From the NCBI GenBank assembly GCA_964512045.1, contig CAZEJK010000003.1, forward strand, positions 1 through 64,000: a DNA stretch of 64,000 nt, given 5' to 3'. Below are positions 42,904 through 50,336 of this stretch, piece by piece. The notes under the pieces are model-generated. The model searched no databases and had not been told where the DNA came from. It was given only the letters and a program-made list of their open reading frames with translations. Source of the stretch: CAZEJK01 sp964512045. Lineage in GTDB: Bacteria; Acidobacteriota; Thermoanaerobaculia; Thermoanaerobaculales; Sulfomarinibacteraceae. The position numbers were made by a program, and so were the translations under genes. Every line of letters begins with the position of its first letter. Positions within the stretch are counted from its first letter, which is position 1.

Positions 42904-44184
42904 ATGGAGCTGAGGCGACCGCACTACGCCTGGTGGATCATGCTCGGCTGCTCGGCGATCGTGTTCGCTGGCCTGGGTATTCTCAACAACTGCGCCGGAG
43001 TCTTCTTCAAGCCCGTATGTGACGACCTGGGCTTCACCAGAGCGCGGTTCTCCGCGTACACGAGTATCCAGGCGGTGACGGTCATCTTCACGTTACCGCT
43101 TGTCGGCAGAGCTCTGCCACGGGTCAACCTTCGGGCATTCCTGACGACGTTGGTCGTCCTGTTCTGCGGCGCCTTCATGGCGATGTCGCAGTTTCACTCT
43201 CTGGCGTCGTGGTATGTGGCAGGGCTGGTGATGGGGCTGGGGACAGGCTCTCTGGTGCTGTTGGTGGCGCCCGTGCTGGTGAACAACTGGTTCGAGGACC
43301 GGGCGGGGCTCGCGATGGGCATCGTGATGGCCTGCTCGGGCCTTGGCGGCGCGCTGTTCAACCCCGTTGGCAGCTTCATCATCGAGCAGTACGGATGGCG
43401 CGCCGCGTACCTGGTGCTCGGCGGAGTCGCGCTTGTCGTCATGCTGCCATTCACGCTGTTCGTGCTCAGGTTCAGGCCATCAGATATCGGTCTCGAGCCG
43501 TATGTGGAGGCGTGGCGTACGGTACCGGTTCCGAGCCAAGGAGAAGGTGTCCCTCCACAAGACGTATCCGGGATTCCGGCGAACGTCGCGTTCCGTTCGG
43601 CTTCGTTCGCCGCCGTGCTCGCGTTCGTTATCGGTGTCGCATTCTTCGTGTCGATCCAACAGCATCTTCCGGGGTTCGCCTCGTCAATTGGTCATTCACC
43701 CCACGTGGGTGCCAGCGTCCTGTCGGTTTGCATGATCGGGATGGTCATCGGGAAGATCGGTCTCGGCGGCATGAACGATCGCATCGGACCGTTCCGGACG
43801 GCGATCAGTGGGATCGGCGTCGCGCTGCTCGGCCTGGTCTTGCTCGTTGTCGGGACCCGGGCAGTCGCCGGTCTGTTGGCCGGTGCGTTCATGGTGGGGA
43901 TCGGCGTGGCACTGCCAACGGTGCAGAATCCGATGCTCGTCCGGGAGCTGTTCGGGCAGAAGGAGTACAGCAGCATCTTCTCTGTCGTGACGATGGTCTT
44001 GTGTGTTGTCGGTGCGGTTGGCGTGATCGGGGTGGGCGTCGTGTTCGATTCGACCGGGTCGTTTGTTCCGGCGTTCGTGCTGGCTGGTGCTGCCTTGTGT
44101 GCAGCAACGGTGGGTGTGGTCATGAGCGGTCGGGGACGGCGTCGGACCTCGTCTGTGGCAGAGGCTTCCCCGGAGTCGCGATGA
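42904..44184 (+). CDS. MFS transporter (second, monocarboxylate/OFA-type)
   Basis: The 426-residue protein has about 12 membrane helices, beginning HYAWWIMLGCSAIVFAGLGI, with WFEDRAGLAMGIVMACSGLGG in the middle and FDSTGSFVPAFVLAGAAL near the end, as in OFA/MCT carriers. It should move a carboxylate across the inner membrane. It lies between the alpha/beta hydrolase and the exported VOC gene in the TonB-led operon. Its first half resembles the MFS at 36744 in layout but the sequences are clearly diverged. Confidence 0.88.
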   Translation: MELRRPHYAWWIMLGCSAIVFAGLGILNNCAGVFFKPVCDDLGFTRARFSAYTSIQAVTVIFTLPLVGRALPRVNLRAFLTTLVVLFCGAFMAMSQFHSLASWYVAGLVMGLGTGSLVLLVAPVLVNNWFEDRAGLAMGIVMACSGLGGALFNPVGSFIIEQYGWRAAYLVLGGVALVVMLPFTLFVLRFRPSDIGLEPYVEAWRTVPVPSQGEGVPPQDVSGIPANVAFRSASFAAVLAFVIGVAFFVSIQQHLPGFASSIGHSPHVGASVLSVCMIGMVIGKIGLGGMNDRIGPFRTAISGIGVALLGLVLLVVGTRAVAGLLAGAFMVGIGVALPTVQNPMLVRELFGQKEYSSIFSVVTMVLCVVGAVGVIGVGVVFDSTGSFVPAFVLAGAALCAATVGVVMSGRGRRRTSSVAEASPESR

Positions 44185-44360
44185 CAGGCGGAGCTGGAGG
44201 TCGGATCAGTCTGGGAGCTCACGAATCACCGCGAAGACGTCGAGCGGTTCGTCGCTGGTCTGCTGGCACGGAGGTCTGCGGCGGCTCAAGAGGACGACGG
44301 GACATGAACGCGACGGTGCTGGTCCCACTCGAGAACAGAGATGGATTGGGGGAGGTCGAT

Positions 44361-45458
44361 ATGAAGACGCGAGCTGTGGTGCTACTGCTGTGCTGTGTCC
44401 AGATGGCTGCGATCTGTGCAGGGTCCGACGGGGAGTACGACTCACGCGATGGACTGGCGCCCAAGACCGCCAAGGAAGATGCGTTGGCCTTGCCGCTGGC
44501 GGTGGCAACGATCGTGACCGCGAGCCTGGAAGAGACGGTGCTGTTCTACTGCGATGGGATGGGTCTGACGCTCGAGGGCCCGATCGAGCAGAGCCCGGCC
44601 GAGATGACGGCACAGAAAGCGCTGTGGGGGGTTGAGGAGGAGGTCGGCTGGGAGCTGTATCGGCTCCACCGCCCGGCCACGACCGGTGAGATCACGATCC
44701 GCCTGCTGCTCCTCGATCGGCCGATGCCGTCGATCCTCTCCAGCTGGGAGCCGCGCCAGAGCGGACCGTTCTCACTCGGCTTCCCGACCGCCGACGCCGA
44801 GGAGGTCGATCAACACCTGCGCGACCTCGGCTTCGGTGCTCGCAACGAGCTGGAGAAGTACACGATCCCTCGGACGGACGGCACTCGGTACCCGATCCAC
44901 GAGACGATCTTCAACGCACCGGACTTTGTCCATGCCGTCAACATCTACCGTGGCGGCGGGATGGCGCCGCTGGGACCGATCGACCCCGAGACCGGCCGCG
45001 GCGGCCCTGGCTACTCGGCGTGGGTCGCGCGCGACTCGCAGCCGGTGCTCGACTTCTTCACCGAGGTCCTCGGACTGGAGCTGCGCACCGACTACGATTT
45101 TCCATCCGGATCGCCCGACGGAGCGATGCGCAACGAGCCGGGAACGGTGTTCAGGTTCTCGATCCTGTTCGCCAAAGGCTACGGGCCGGGCGGGCACCTG
45201 CTGGTTATCGACTTCAAGGATGGCCCGGAGTATCCGCCGAACGCTGAACCCCATGTTCCGAACCGCGGCCTCGGGATGTGGACGTTCCCGGTGACAGACC
45301 TCGACGAGGTCATGGCGAACGCTCGTGCGCACGCCGCCACCATCGTCCACGAACCGGTGGAGGTGAACGCACCGGTGCTCGGCGGCGTGGTGCGCGCAGC
45401 GACGCTGCTGGCCCCGGAGGGAGTTCTGGTTGAGGTGTATCAGGCGGATGGGGAGTAA
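44361..45458 (+). CDS. Exported two-domain VOC protein
   Basis: The 365-residue protein has a signal peptide (VVLLLCCVQMAAICAG) and two VOC modules: about 45-190 (LAVATIVTASLEETVLFYCDGMGLTLEGP) and about 210-360 (YSAWVARDSQPVLDFFTEVLGLELRTDYDF, with TLLAPEGVLVEVYQ at the end). Export of a VOC enzyme is unusual. I chose the ATG at 44361, after GGGGGAGGTCGAT; the frame is open far upstream but without coding character. It precedes the nitrilase-like lipoprotein by 11 bp, copying the gene order at 23974-25923. Confidence 0.78.
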   Translation: MKTRAVVLLLCCVQMAAICAGSDGEYDSRDGLAPKTAKEDALALPLAVATIVTASLEETVLFYCDGMGLTLEGPIEQSPAEMTAQKALWGVEEEVGWELYRLHRPATTGEITIRLLLLDRPMPSILSSWEPRQSGPFSLGFPTADAEEVDQHLRDLGFGARNELEKYTIPRTDGTRYPIHETIFNAPDFVHAVNIYRGGGMAPLGPIDPETGRGGPGYSAWVARDSQPVLDFFTEVLGLELRTDYDFPSGSPDGAMRNEPGTVFRFSILFAKGYGPGGHLLVIDFKDGPEYPPNAEPHVPNRGLGMWTFPVTDLDEVMANARAHAATIVHEPVEVNAPVLGGVVRAATLLAPEGVLVEVYQADGE

Positions 45459-45469
45459 CGGAGGCTGCC

Positions 45470-46612
45470 ATGCGTTCAGCGATGCTATCGGTCGTCGGGA
45501 TCGGACTGGCGGCGGGTCTGGTCGCCTGCCAACCAACACCAACCCAGCCGCCCGAGGGAGCTGCAGTGACCACGGCCGCGCCGGTGCCACAGCTGGTTCG
45601 TGCGGACGGTACGTATCCCACCAGAGAGCTCGAGAAGAACGTGGTCGTCGTCAAGGTCGTCCAGAGCGGAGTCCGCAACCTGCAGGATTTCGACAACGTG
45701 ACGGAAGGCCTGCGGGCCAACCTCGAGGAGATGGTGGCGATGGTGGAGCGAGCGTGCTCGGAGGGCCAACACCCGGACTTCATCCTGTTCAACGAGTTTC
45801 CGTTGACCGGCTACTCGTTCGGTACACGTGACGAGAAGCTGGAGTTCACGATCACCGTACCGGGTCCGGAGACGGATCGTCTCGGCGAGGCGGCCAGAGC
45901 CTGTGACAGCTACATCATCTTCGGGAGCTACGCCCGCGACGACGAGTGGCCGCGCCACATCTTGAGCATCAACACGGTGATCGATCGCCGCGGCGAGGTC
46001 GTCCAGGAGTACTGGAAGACCCGCAACGTCAAGCGGCTCTTCCCCGGGGGTGAGATTCCCACCACCACCATCGAGAGTGTTCGTGATCGCTACCGGGAGC
46101 GCTACGGTGTTGAGCAGGAGTTCCCGGTGCTGCAGACGGAGCTCGGCAATATCGCGGTGAGCACCGTCCAGCTCGATCCGTTCGTGTATGCGGCCTTTGC
46201 CATGCGGGGCGTCGAGATCATGTTCCGCACGTCCACCCTGTTCTCGACCGAGGACGTCAAGGCCACGGCCCGGTTTCACAATGTCTACTCGGCGATGTCG
46301 AACATCGTCTTTCCACCGGACAGCAGGGGAGCGCCCTACGGTGGGAACTCGCTGATCGTCAGTCCAGATGGTGAGGTGCTGGCGGATGCTCCAGGCAACG
46401 TGGAGGCGATCATCGAGGCGGAGATTCCGATCGCCGAGTTCCGCGACGGGAGACGGATTCCGCGCTATCCGCTGGAGGTGGTCGCGCCGGTGTTTGCACA
46501 GTACCAGCAGGAGATCCCTCTCAACCACATGGATCTGCCACCGGAGGATCTGCCGGAGTCGAGGGCGGCGATGGGTGAGCTGCTCGACCGCATCAGCCGG
46601 TGGTTGAACTGA
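45470..46612 (+). CDS. Nitrilase-superfamily lipoprotein lacking the catalytic Cys
   Basis: The 380-residue protein has a lipoprotein signal ending in GLVACQ (Cys20) and a carbon-nitrogen hydrolase domain. Glu109 (FILFNEFPLTGYSF) and Lys183 (EYWKTRNVKRLF) are in place. The nucleophile site reads GNIAVSTVQLDPFVYAAFAMRG, with Ser231 (codon AGC, 46160-46162) where Cys is expected. It is thus an exported nitrilase homologue without the standard nucleophile, paired with an exported VOC protein. The start follows GGAGG. Confidence 0.8.
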   Translation: MRSAMLSVVGIGLAAGLVACQPTPTQPPEGAAVTTAAPVPQLVRADGTYPTRELEKNVVVVKVVQSGVRNLQDFDNVTEGLRANLEEMVAMVERACSEGQHPDFILFNEFPLTGYSFGTRDEKLEFTITVPGPETDRLGEAARACDSYIIFGSYARDDEWPRHILSINTVIDRRGEVVQEYWKTRNVKRLFPGGEIPTTTIESVRDRYRERYGVEQEFPVLQTELGNIAVSTVQLDPFVYAAFAMRGVEIMFRTSTLFSTEDVKATARFHNVYSAMSNIVFPPDSRGAPYGGNSLIVSPDGEVLADAPGNVEAIIEAEIPIAEFRDGRRIPRYPLEVVAPVFAQYQQEIPLNHMDLPPEDLPESRAAMGELLDRISRWLN

Positions 46613-46663
46613 ACTGAGTGACCGTACGAACACGGCTCTGATGTCAGGGAACGGAGTCAGTCG

Positions 46664-47446
46664 ATGAGACAGATTGTGTGGCGCCTCGCCTTTGCGGCGG
46701 CGTGCAGCATCGGGCTTTCTGTTGCCGGAGAGCCGCCAGTCATCACCAAGCAGTACGTCGACCTCAGAGGTGGTCAGGTGCACTACGTCAGGGCAGGCTC
46801 AGGGCCCGTGGTGCTGCTGCTGCACCAGGCCCCGCTGTCGCACGCCGAGTTTCTCCCGACGATCCCGTTGCTCGCGGATCACTACACAGTGGTTGCCTGG
46901 GACGCTCCGGGGCATGGCAGCTCCTACATGCCGCCGGGCGAGTGCGGGTTTCTCGAGTACCTGGGGGTGCTCCACGAGCTGATCGAGACTCTCGGTCTGG
47001 AGCGGGTGCACATCGTCGGGAACCACTCCGGCGCGGCGTTTGCGCGCGAGTATGCCGCTGTCATTCCGGAGAGAGTCGGCAAGATCGTGCTCTGCGGCTC
47101 GGCGTTTGAGCCGCCCGAACCGAAGACGGAGCTCGTCGAAGCCACGGAGTTCCTCAGCCAACGCGGCCGTGGGCTGATCACCTTCTGCAACGGTGCCGTC
47201 GGGGGGCCGCGGGTGGGGCTCCGGCCTGCTGCGTCTTCGCTCCTTCCGGACAACCGCGGCTGTCCTCCTCTCGCACCCCACAACAACCTGTCAGGGTTTT
47301 CCCCTGTGGATGCGGTTGACAAGGACACTCACGTGGGTATCGGCGAACACCGATGCCGACTGCACCGACGCCCAGGCTGCACCGGTGTGCGACGTTTCAG
47401 TCACGCAGGACTTCGTGCCCGTCGAGCTGCTGGACTTCGAGATTGA
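46664..47446 (+). pseudogene. Alpha/beta-hydrolase gene truncated after about residue 165
   Basis: The N-terminus is a normal exported hydrolase: a signal peptide, VVLLLHQAPLSHAEFLPTIPLL, WDAPGHGSSYMPPG, and elbow IVGNHSGAAFAREYA, again with His (His121) at the nucleophile position. After EATEFLSQ (about 47160) the frame continues into arginine-rich, non-hydrolase sequence to a stop at 47446. The change falls on a CCAACGCGGCCG repeat-like motif. The lid and last third of the fold are missing, so the product is unlikely to fold normally. It ends the TonB-led operon and marks a rearrangement junction. Confidence 0.7.
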
Positions 47447-47450
47447 GTAG
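47193..47450 (+). pseudogene. C-terminal fragment of a secreted protein with FVPVEL tail
   Basis: In a different frame from the broken hydrolase, the last 45 or so codons read like a real protein end (DADCTDAQAAPVCDVSVTQ then DFVPVELLDFEIE). The tail matches that of the intact protein at 47599-48405 (NFVPVELRSFSVE). The 5' part is missing, so this is the remnant of a related secreted protein joined here by rearrangement. Confidence 0.55.
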
Positions 47451-47482
47451 CCTCGAGATCTTCGACTGAAAGTACCAACGAA

Positions 47483-47516
47483 AGCGCCGCGGGGAGCCCC
47501 GCGGCGCTCTTGTTTT
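47483..47516 (+). terminator. Rho-independent terminator
   Basis: AGCGCCGCGGG (47483-47493) pairs with CCCGCGGCGCT (47498-47508), followed by CTTGTTTT. It ends transcription of the fragment ending at 47450. Confidence 0.8.
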
Positions 47517-47546
47517 CCTCGGCTACGCCACGACAGTCGCACAAGG

Positions 47547-47568
47547 GGCCACGGAAAGCTCCGTGGCC
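47547..47568 (-). terminator. Hairpin downstream of the minus-strand secreted-protein gene
   Basis: GGCCACGGA (47547-47555) pairs with TCCGTGGCC (47560-47568) with a 4-nt loop, 31 bp past the stop at 47599. The T run is weak (CCTTG on the minus strand). Confidence 0.5.
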
Positions 47569-47598
47569 GCTCGTGTGCTTTCGTTGGGTCGGATCAGC

Positions 47599-48405
47599 TC
47601 ACTCCACAGAGAACGACCGCAGCTCCACCGGAACGAAGTTCTGGTCGCTGATCGTCTCGGTGTCGTTTGCAGTTCCTCCCGAAGTGAACTCGTACTCGAC
47701 GGTTCCCGGGTTCGTGCACAGGATACTGCCATCTGAGGTGGTTCCTGTGAGCCCGCTGCTGTACACCTGGGAGTAGATCCCAGCGCCACCCGTCAGGAAC
47801 TCGTCCTGGGCAAAGGTCACGCTCTCGGTCTCGGCCGATGTCCACTGCAACGTTGCCGACGTCCCATCGGCAACGCCAGTGGAGAGATCGAAAACCACAA
47901 CCGTTACGTCGGCGCCGCAGTCCACTGGGTCGGGGCTGGCCGACCCGAAGATATCGTTCGTATCCGGCGTCGAGGTGGTCTCCCGGGCGCCCCCCGTCAG
48001 CACGGCCAGCTCCAGCTCGCTGTTCTCGTCATAGGTGACGTACACCAGATCGTTGCCGGAGCACTGGATGACACCATCACCCGGGTTCGGCCCCACCGTC
48101 CGGCCAATATCGAGGCTGGTGATGGCGCCGTTGTAGTCCCACTCCTCGGTCGGCGGGAGGGTCCTGGTGATCTGGTCCAAGTCCACACTCTCGTAGTCAC
48201 CATTGGTGGCGTTGACGACCGTCACCGTGACGTTGGCGCCGTCGTACCCAGAGGCCGACAGCGTGAGGTTAATTGAGCTGCCACATGAGAACGCCGCAGG
48301 GCTCGACGAGAGGCTCAGGGAGCCGTTGTCGGTCGGAAACGACTCTGCTGCCATCACAGAGCCACCCAAAGCGATACACACTACAAAGAAAGCTACACGT
48401 TTCAC
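47599..48405 (-). CDS. Secreted beta-rich protein with C-terminal FVPVEL tail
   Basis: The 268-residue protein has a signal peptide (VAFFVVCIALGGSVMA). Two similar Cys-containing beta repeats follow (AFSCGSSINLTLSASGYDGANVTVTV and DPVDCGADVTVVVFD), with ends such as GDGVIQCSGNDLVYVTYDE and DGSILCTNPGTVEYEFTSG, and finally NFVPVELRSFSVE. The repeats suggest two Ig-like domains with one disulfide each. The tail resembles those seen at the end of some secreted proteins of Acidobacteriota-like and Bacteroidota-like genomes; its role is unproven. I chose GTG at 48405 because GAGGAGG precedes it at ideal distance. Confidence 0.7.
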   Translation of the reverse strand: MKRVAFFVVCIALGGSVMAAESFPTDNGSLSLSSSPAAFSCGSSINLTLSASGYDGANVTVTVVNATNGDYESVDLDQITRTLPPTEEWDYNGAITSLDIGRTVGPNPGDGVIQCSGNDLVYVTYDENSELELAVLTGGARETTSTPDTNDIFGSASPDPVDCGADVTVVVFDLSTGVADGTSATLQWTSAETESVTFAQDEFLTGGAGIYSQVYSSGLTGTTSDGSILCTNPGTVEYEFTSGGTANDTETISDQNFVPVELRSFSVE

Positions 48406-48476
48406 AGTCTTCTCCTCCTCGAGTTCTTCCATTGGTGAATCCGCGCTCGCGGCGCGGCGCCTCGTCGTGGCCGAGG

Positions 48477-49022
48477 TCAGATGAGCTCAGGAGGCGGCGC
48501 CTCCGGCGCAGGCCGGAACAGACCCTCCTGGGACCTCTGTCGACACCAGACTGGATGTCCTGCACGAAGGGTACACCGGAGCTGGCCGCGAGCGATCCCG
48601 CGCTCAGGTCCAGCGGTCGACCCGGCGCCCTGTCCGGCGGTCAGATCGGGGGCCACGCAGAGCACCGTCTTCAGCACCACCTCGCGCCCTTGCTCCGTCA
48701 CGAACCGGAGCTGATACATCCACGACGACGTCTCGGGGAGCACATCGTCCGTCGCGAACGACCGCACGCCTCGCTGCGTCGCAGCTTCGTACACCAGATG
48801 CAAATCGCCGACAGGGGAACCACCGTAGAGGCGCAGCCTGACGTCTTTTCGCGCTGCAAAAACCTCCCAGCGCACGGTTACGTCGCGGCGCGACGTCGGG
48901 ACCAGCTCCGGACGCAGATCCGCCGCCGCTCCGTCGAGGCCCGAGCCCAGCACGATCGTGCTGGCACAGCCCACCACAACCAACCCCTGGCAGAGCTGCC
49001 GGAGAACGCTGCGGAAGCTCAT
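48477..49022 (-). CDS. Hypothetical exported protein
   Basis: The 181-residue protein has a hydrophobic N-terminus with a possible lipobox (VVVGCAS). A short beta-rich region follows (RRDVTVRWEVFAARKDVRLRLYGG, SSWMYQLRFVTEQGREVVLKTVL). The C-terminal 45 residues are rich in Arg, Gly and Pro and may not be structured. It lies 71 bp upstream of the secreted-protein gene on the same strand. No family recognised; the start is my best guess. Confidence 0.5.
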   Translation of the reverse strand: MSFRSVLRQLCQGLVVVGCASTIVLGSGLDGAAADLRPELVPTSRRDVTVRWEVFAARKDVRLRLYGGSPVGDLHLVYEAATQRGVRSFATDDVLPETSSWMYQLRFVTEQGREVVLKTVLCVAPDLTAGQGAGSTAGPERGIARGQLRCTLRAGHPVWCRQRSQEGLFRPAPEAPPPELI

Positions 49023-49161
49023 CACGACACCGCTGCCATCCGATTCGACACTCCCAGTTTCGATTGTACAGCACACATCACGTCGATGGATGCGGCCAAC
49101 GCGGCCGCGAGCCGCCATCAAAGTGGTCATTCAGAGCCGCCAGCCCCCCACCGCGCAGCTG

Positions 49162-49374
49162 TCAGATCGCAACCACCCGGTCTCCCGCCGGCACTTCATC
49201 CGCCACCGCCGTCAATCCGGCGTGCCCGCCGGCTTCACGCTCGGCCATCTCGAGCACCGAGCGCAGCTGCTCGCGGGTGACGACCTCAAGGCCCTGGCCC
49301 TGAACTCCCTCGAGTGCGCCGCCGATATGGGCATTCACGCTGACGACCCCGTCGGCGTCGATGAAGAAAGTGAG
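49162..49374 (-). pseudogene. 5'-truncated fragment, thioredoxin/TlpA-like C-terminus (tentative)
   Basis: Read on the minus strand this stretch encodes LTFFIDADGVVSVNAHIGG, then an acidic/helical end closing with GDRVVAI and a stop at 49162. FFIDADG resembles the strand after the cis-Pro in TlpA-like redoxins. A stop (TAG, 49375-49377) directly precedes it and no start is available. It therefore looks like a gene remnant in the scar region. Confidence 0.4.
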
Positions 49375-49561
49375 CTAGTCACTGTCTTCTACTACACACG
49401 GCCCAGTATCGGTTCCGAGGGCGGCATCGGCCACGTGCCCCACGACGGCTGGTTTGAGCGCGGGTCGGGCCCCTCGACGTTCTCCGACGGGATCTCTCCG
49501 CTCGCCACATCCTCCCAGCCGCCCTCGAGCGATGCGGCGTCGGAGCTCGCATCCAGGCCAT

Positions 49562-49879
49562 CGAAGCTCGGTCGAGATGACGACGTGGGTGGATGGAAGC
49601 AGCTGCTCCAAAGCCCTCCACCAACGCACTCCGGCGCTCACTCCTGCGGACGGGACGTCCGCGCTCCTCTCGTCCTCCGAACGCGTGGTGCCTCCAATCT
49701 GCTTGCTCGCGACCCTGCACGGAGCGCGGACCTCTGGTCCGCATCTGACCTCGCTGCAAGCGCCGCGCCCTCTCCGGCGCTCACTCCTGCGGACGGGACG
49801 TCCGCGCTCCGATCGGATATGCGATGGACGGAACAGTCGCTGCGTCGCGGAGCTCCACGAAGCTCGGTCGAGATGACGG
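49562..49879. repeat. Cluster of direct repeats in gene-free DNA
   Basis: Two identical 39-bp copies (49629-49667 and 49772-49810) contain GCGGACGGGACGTCCGC, itself a 7-bp inverted repeat. Two identical 21-bp copies lie at 49562-49582 and 49859-49879 (core CTCGGTCGAGATGAC). Spacing is irregular and only two copies of each occur, so this is not a CRISPR array. I see no intact gene between 49023 and 50258; the stretch holds this cluster and two gene fragments. Confidence 0.75.
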
Positions 49880-50034
49880 GTCGCTTGGATGAGCAGAGGG
49901 TCTTCGAGACCGGTACAGATCCCGAGCTTGATCGACGCGGCACTGCGGCTCACGTTGGAGACGAGTCTCGATTGCAGAAGCTAGAGCATCATCGAAGATG
50001 CCCGGCTGCGACCCGAGACGGGAGGGCGCCAACG

Positions 50035-50259
50035 ATGACAATCCCACTGTGGTGCGCACTCGCGTTTGCCGCCTGGACGCTGCTGACACTCGGGTTGACC
50101 GTCGGGCACTACCGCTGGAGCCGCACTCTCACTGGCCGGGCCCGATTCGTCGACTACGGCACCTGCAGGATCGAGGGCGCCGGTGACGAGTGCGACTCGT
50201 TATGTGGGCATGGAGACCTCCATTTCGGCCGTCGGTTCTCCAGGGCAGCGTATCTGTAA
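50035..50259 (+). pseudogene. MAPEG-like N-terminal fragment (tentative)
   Basis: The first 45 residues read MTIPLWCALAFAAWTLLTLG, LTVGHYRWSRTLTGRARF, like the first helix and loop of bacterial MAPEG membrane proteins. After that the frame loses similarity (EGAGDECDSLCGHGD) and stops at 50259. GGGAGGG precedes the ATG at 50035. Probably a gene cut by the same rearrangement. Confidence 0.4.
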
Positions 50260-50336
50260 TGCCAGACCCCGGTCAACGACTGCATTCCGACGGTCCGAGG
50301 GAGCCTGGCTCGAGTACAGTGAGGCCCGTGAGCGCG

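Noticed and set aside
49562..49879. Possible CRISPR array
   Set aside because: Only two copies of each unit, irregular spacing, no cas gene.
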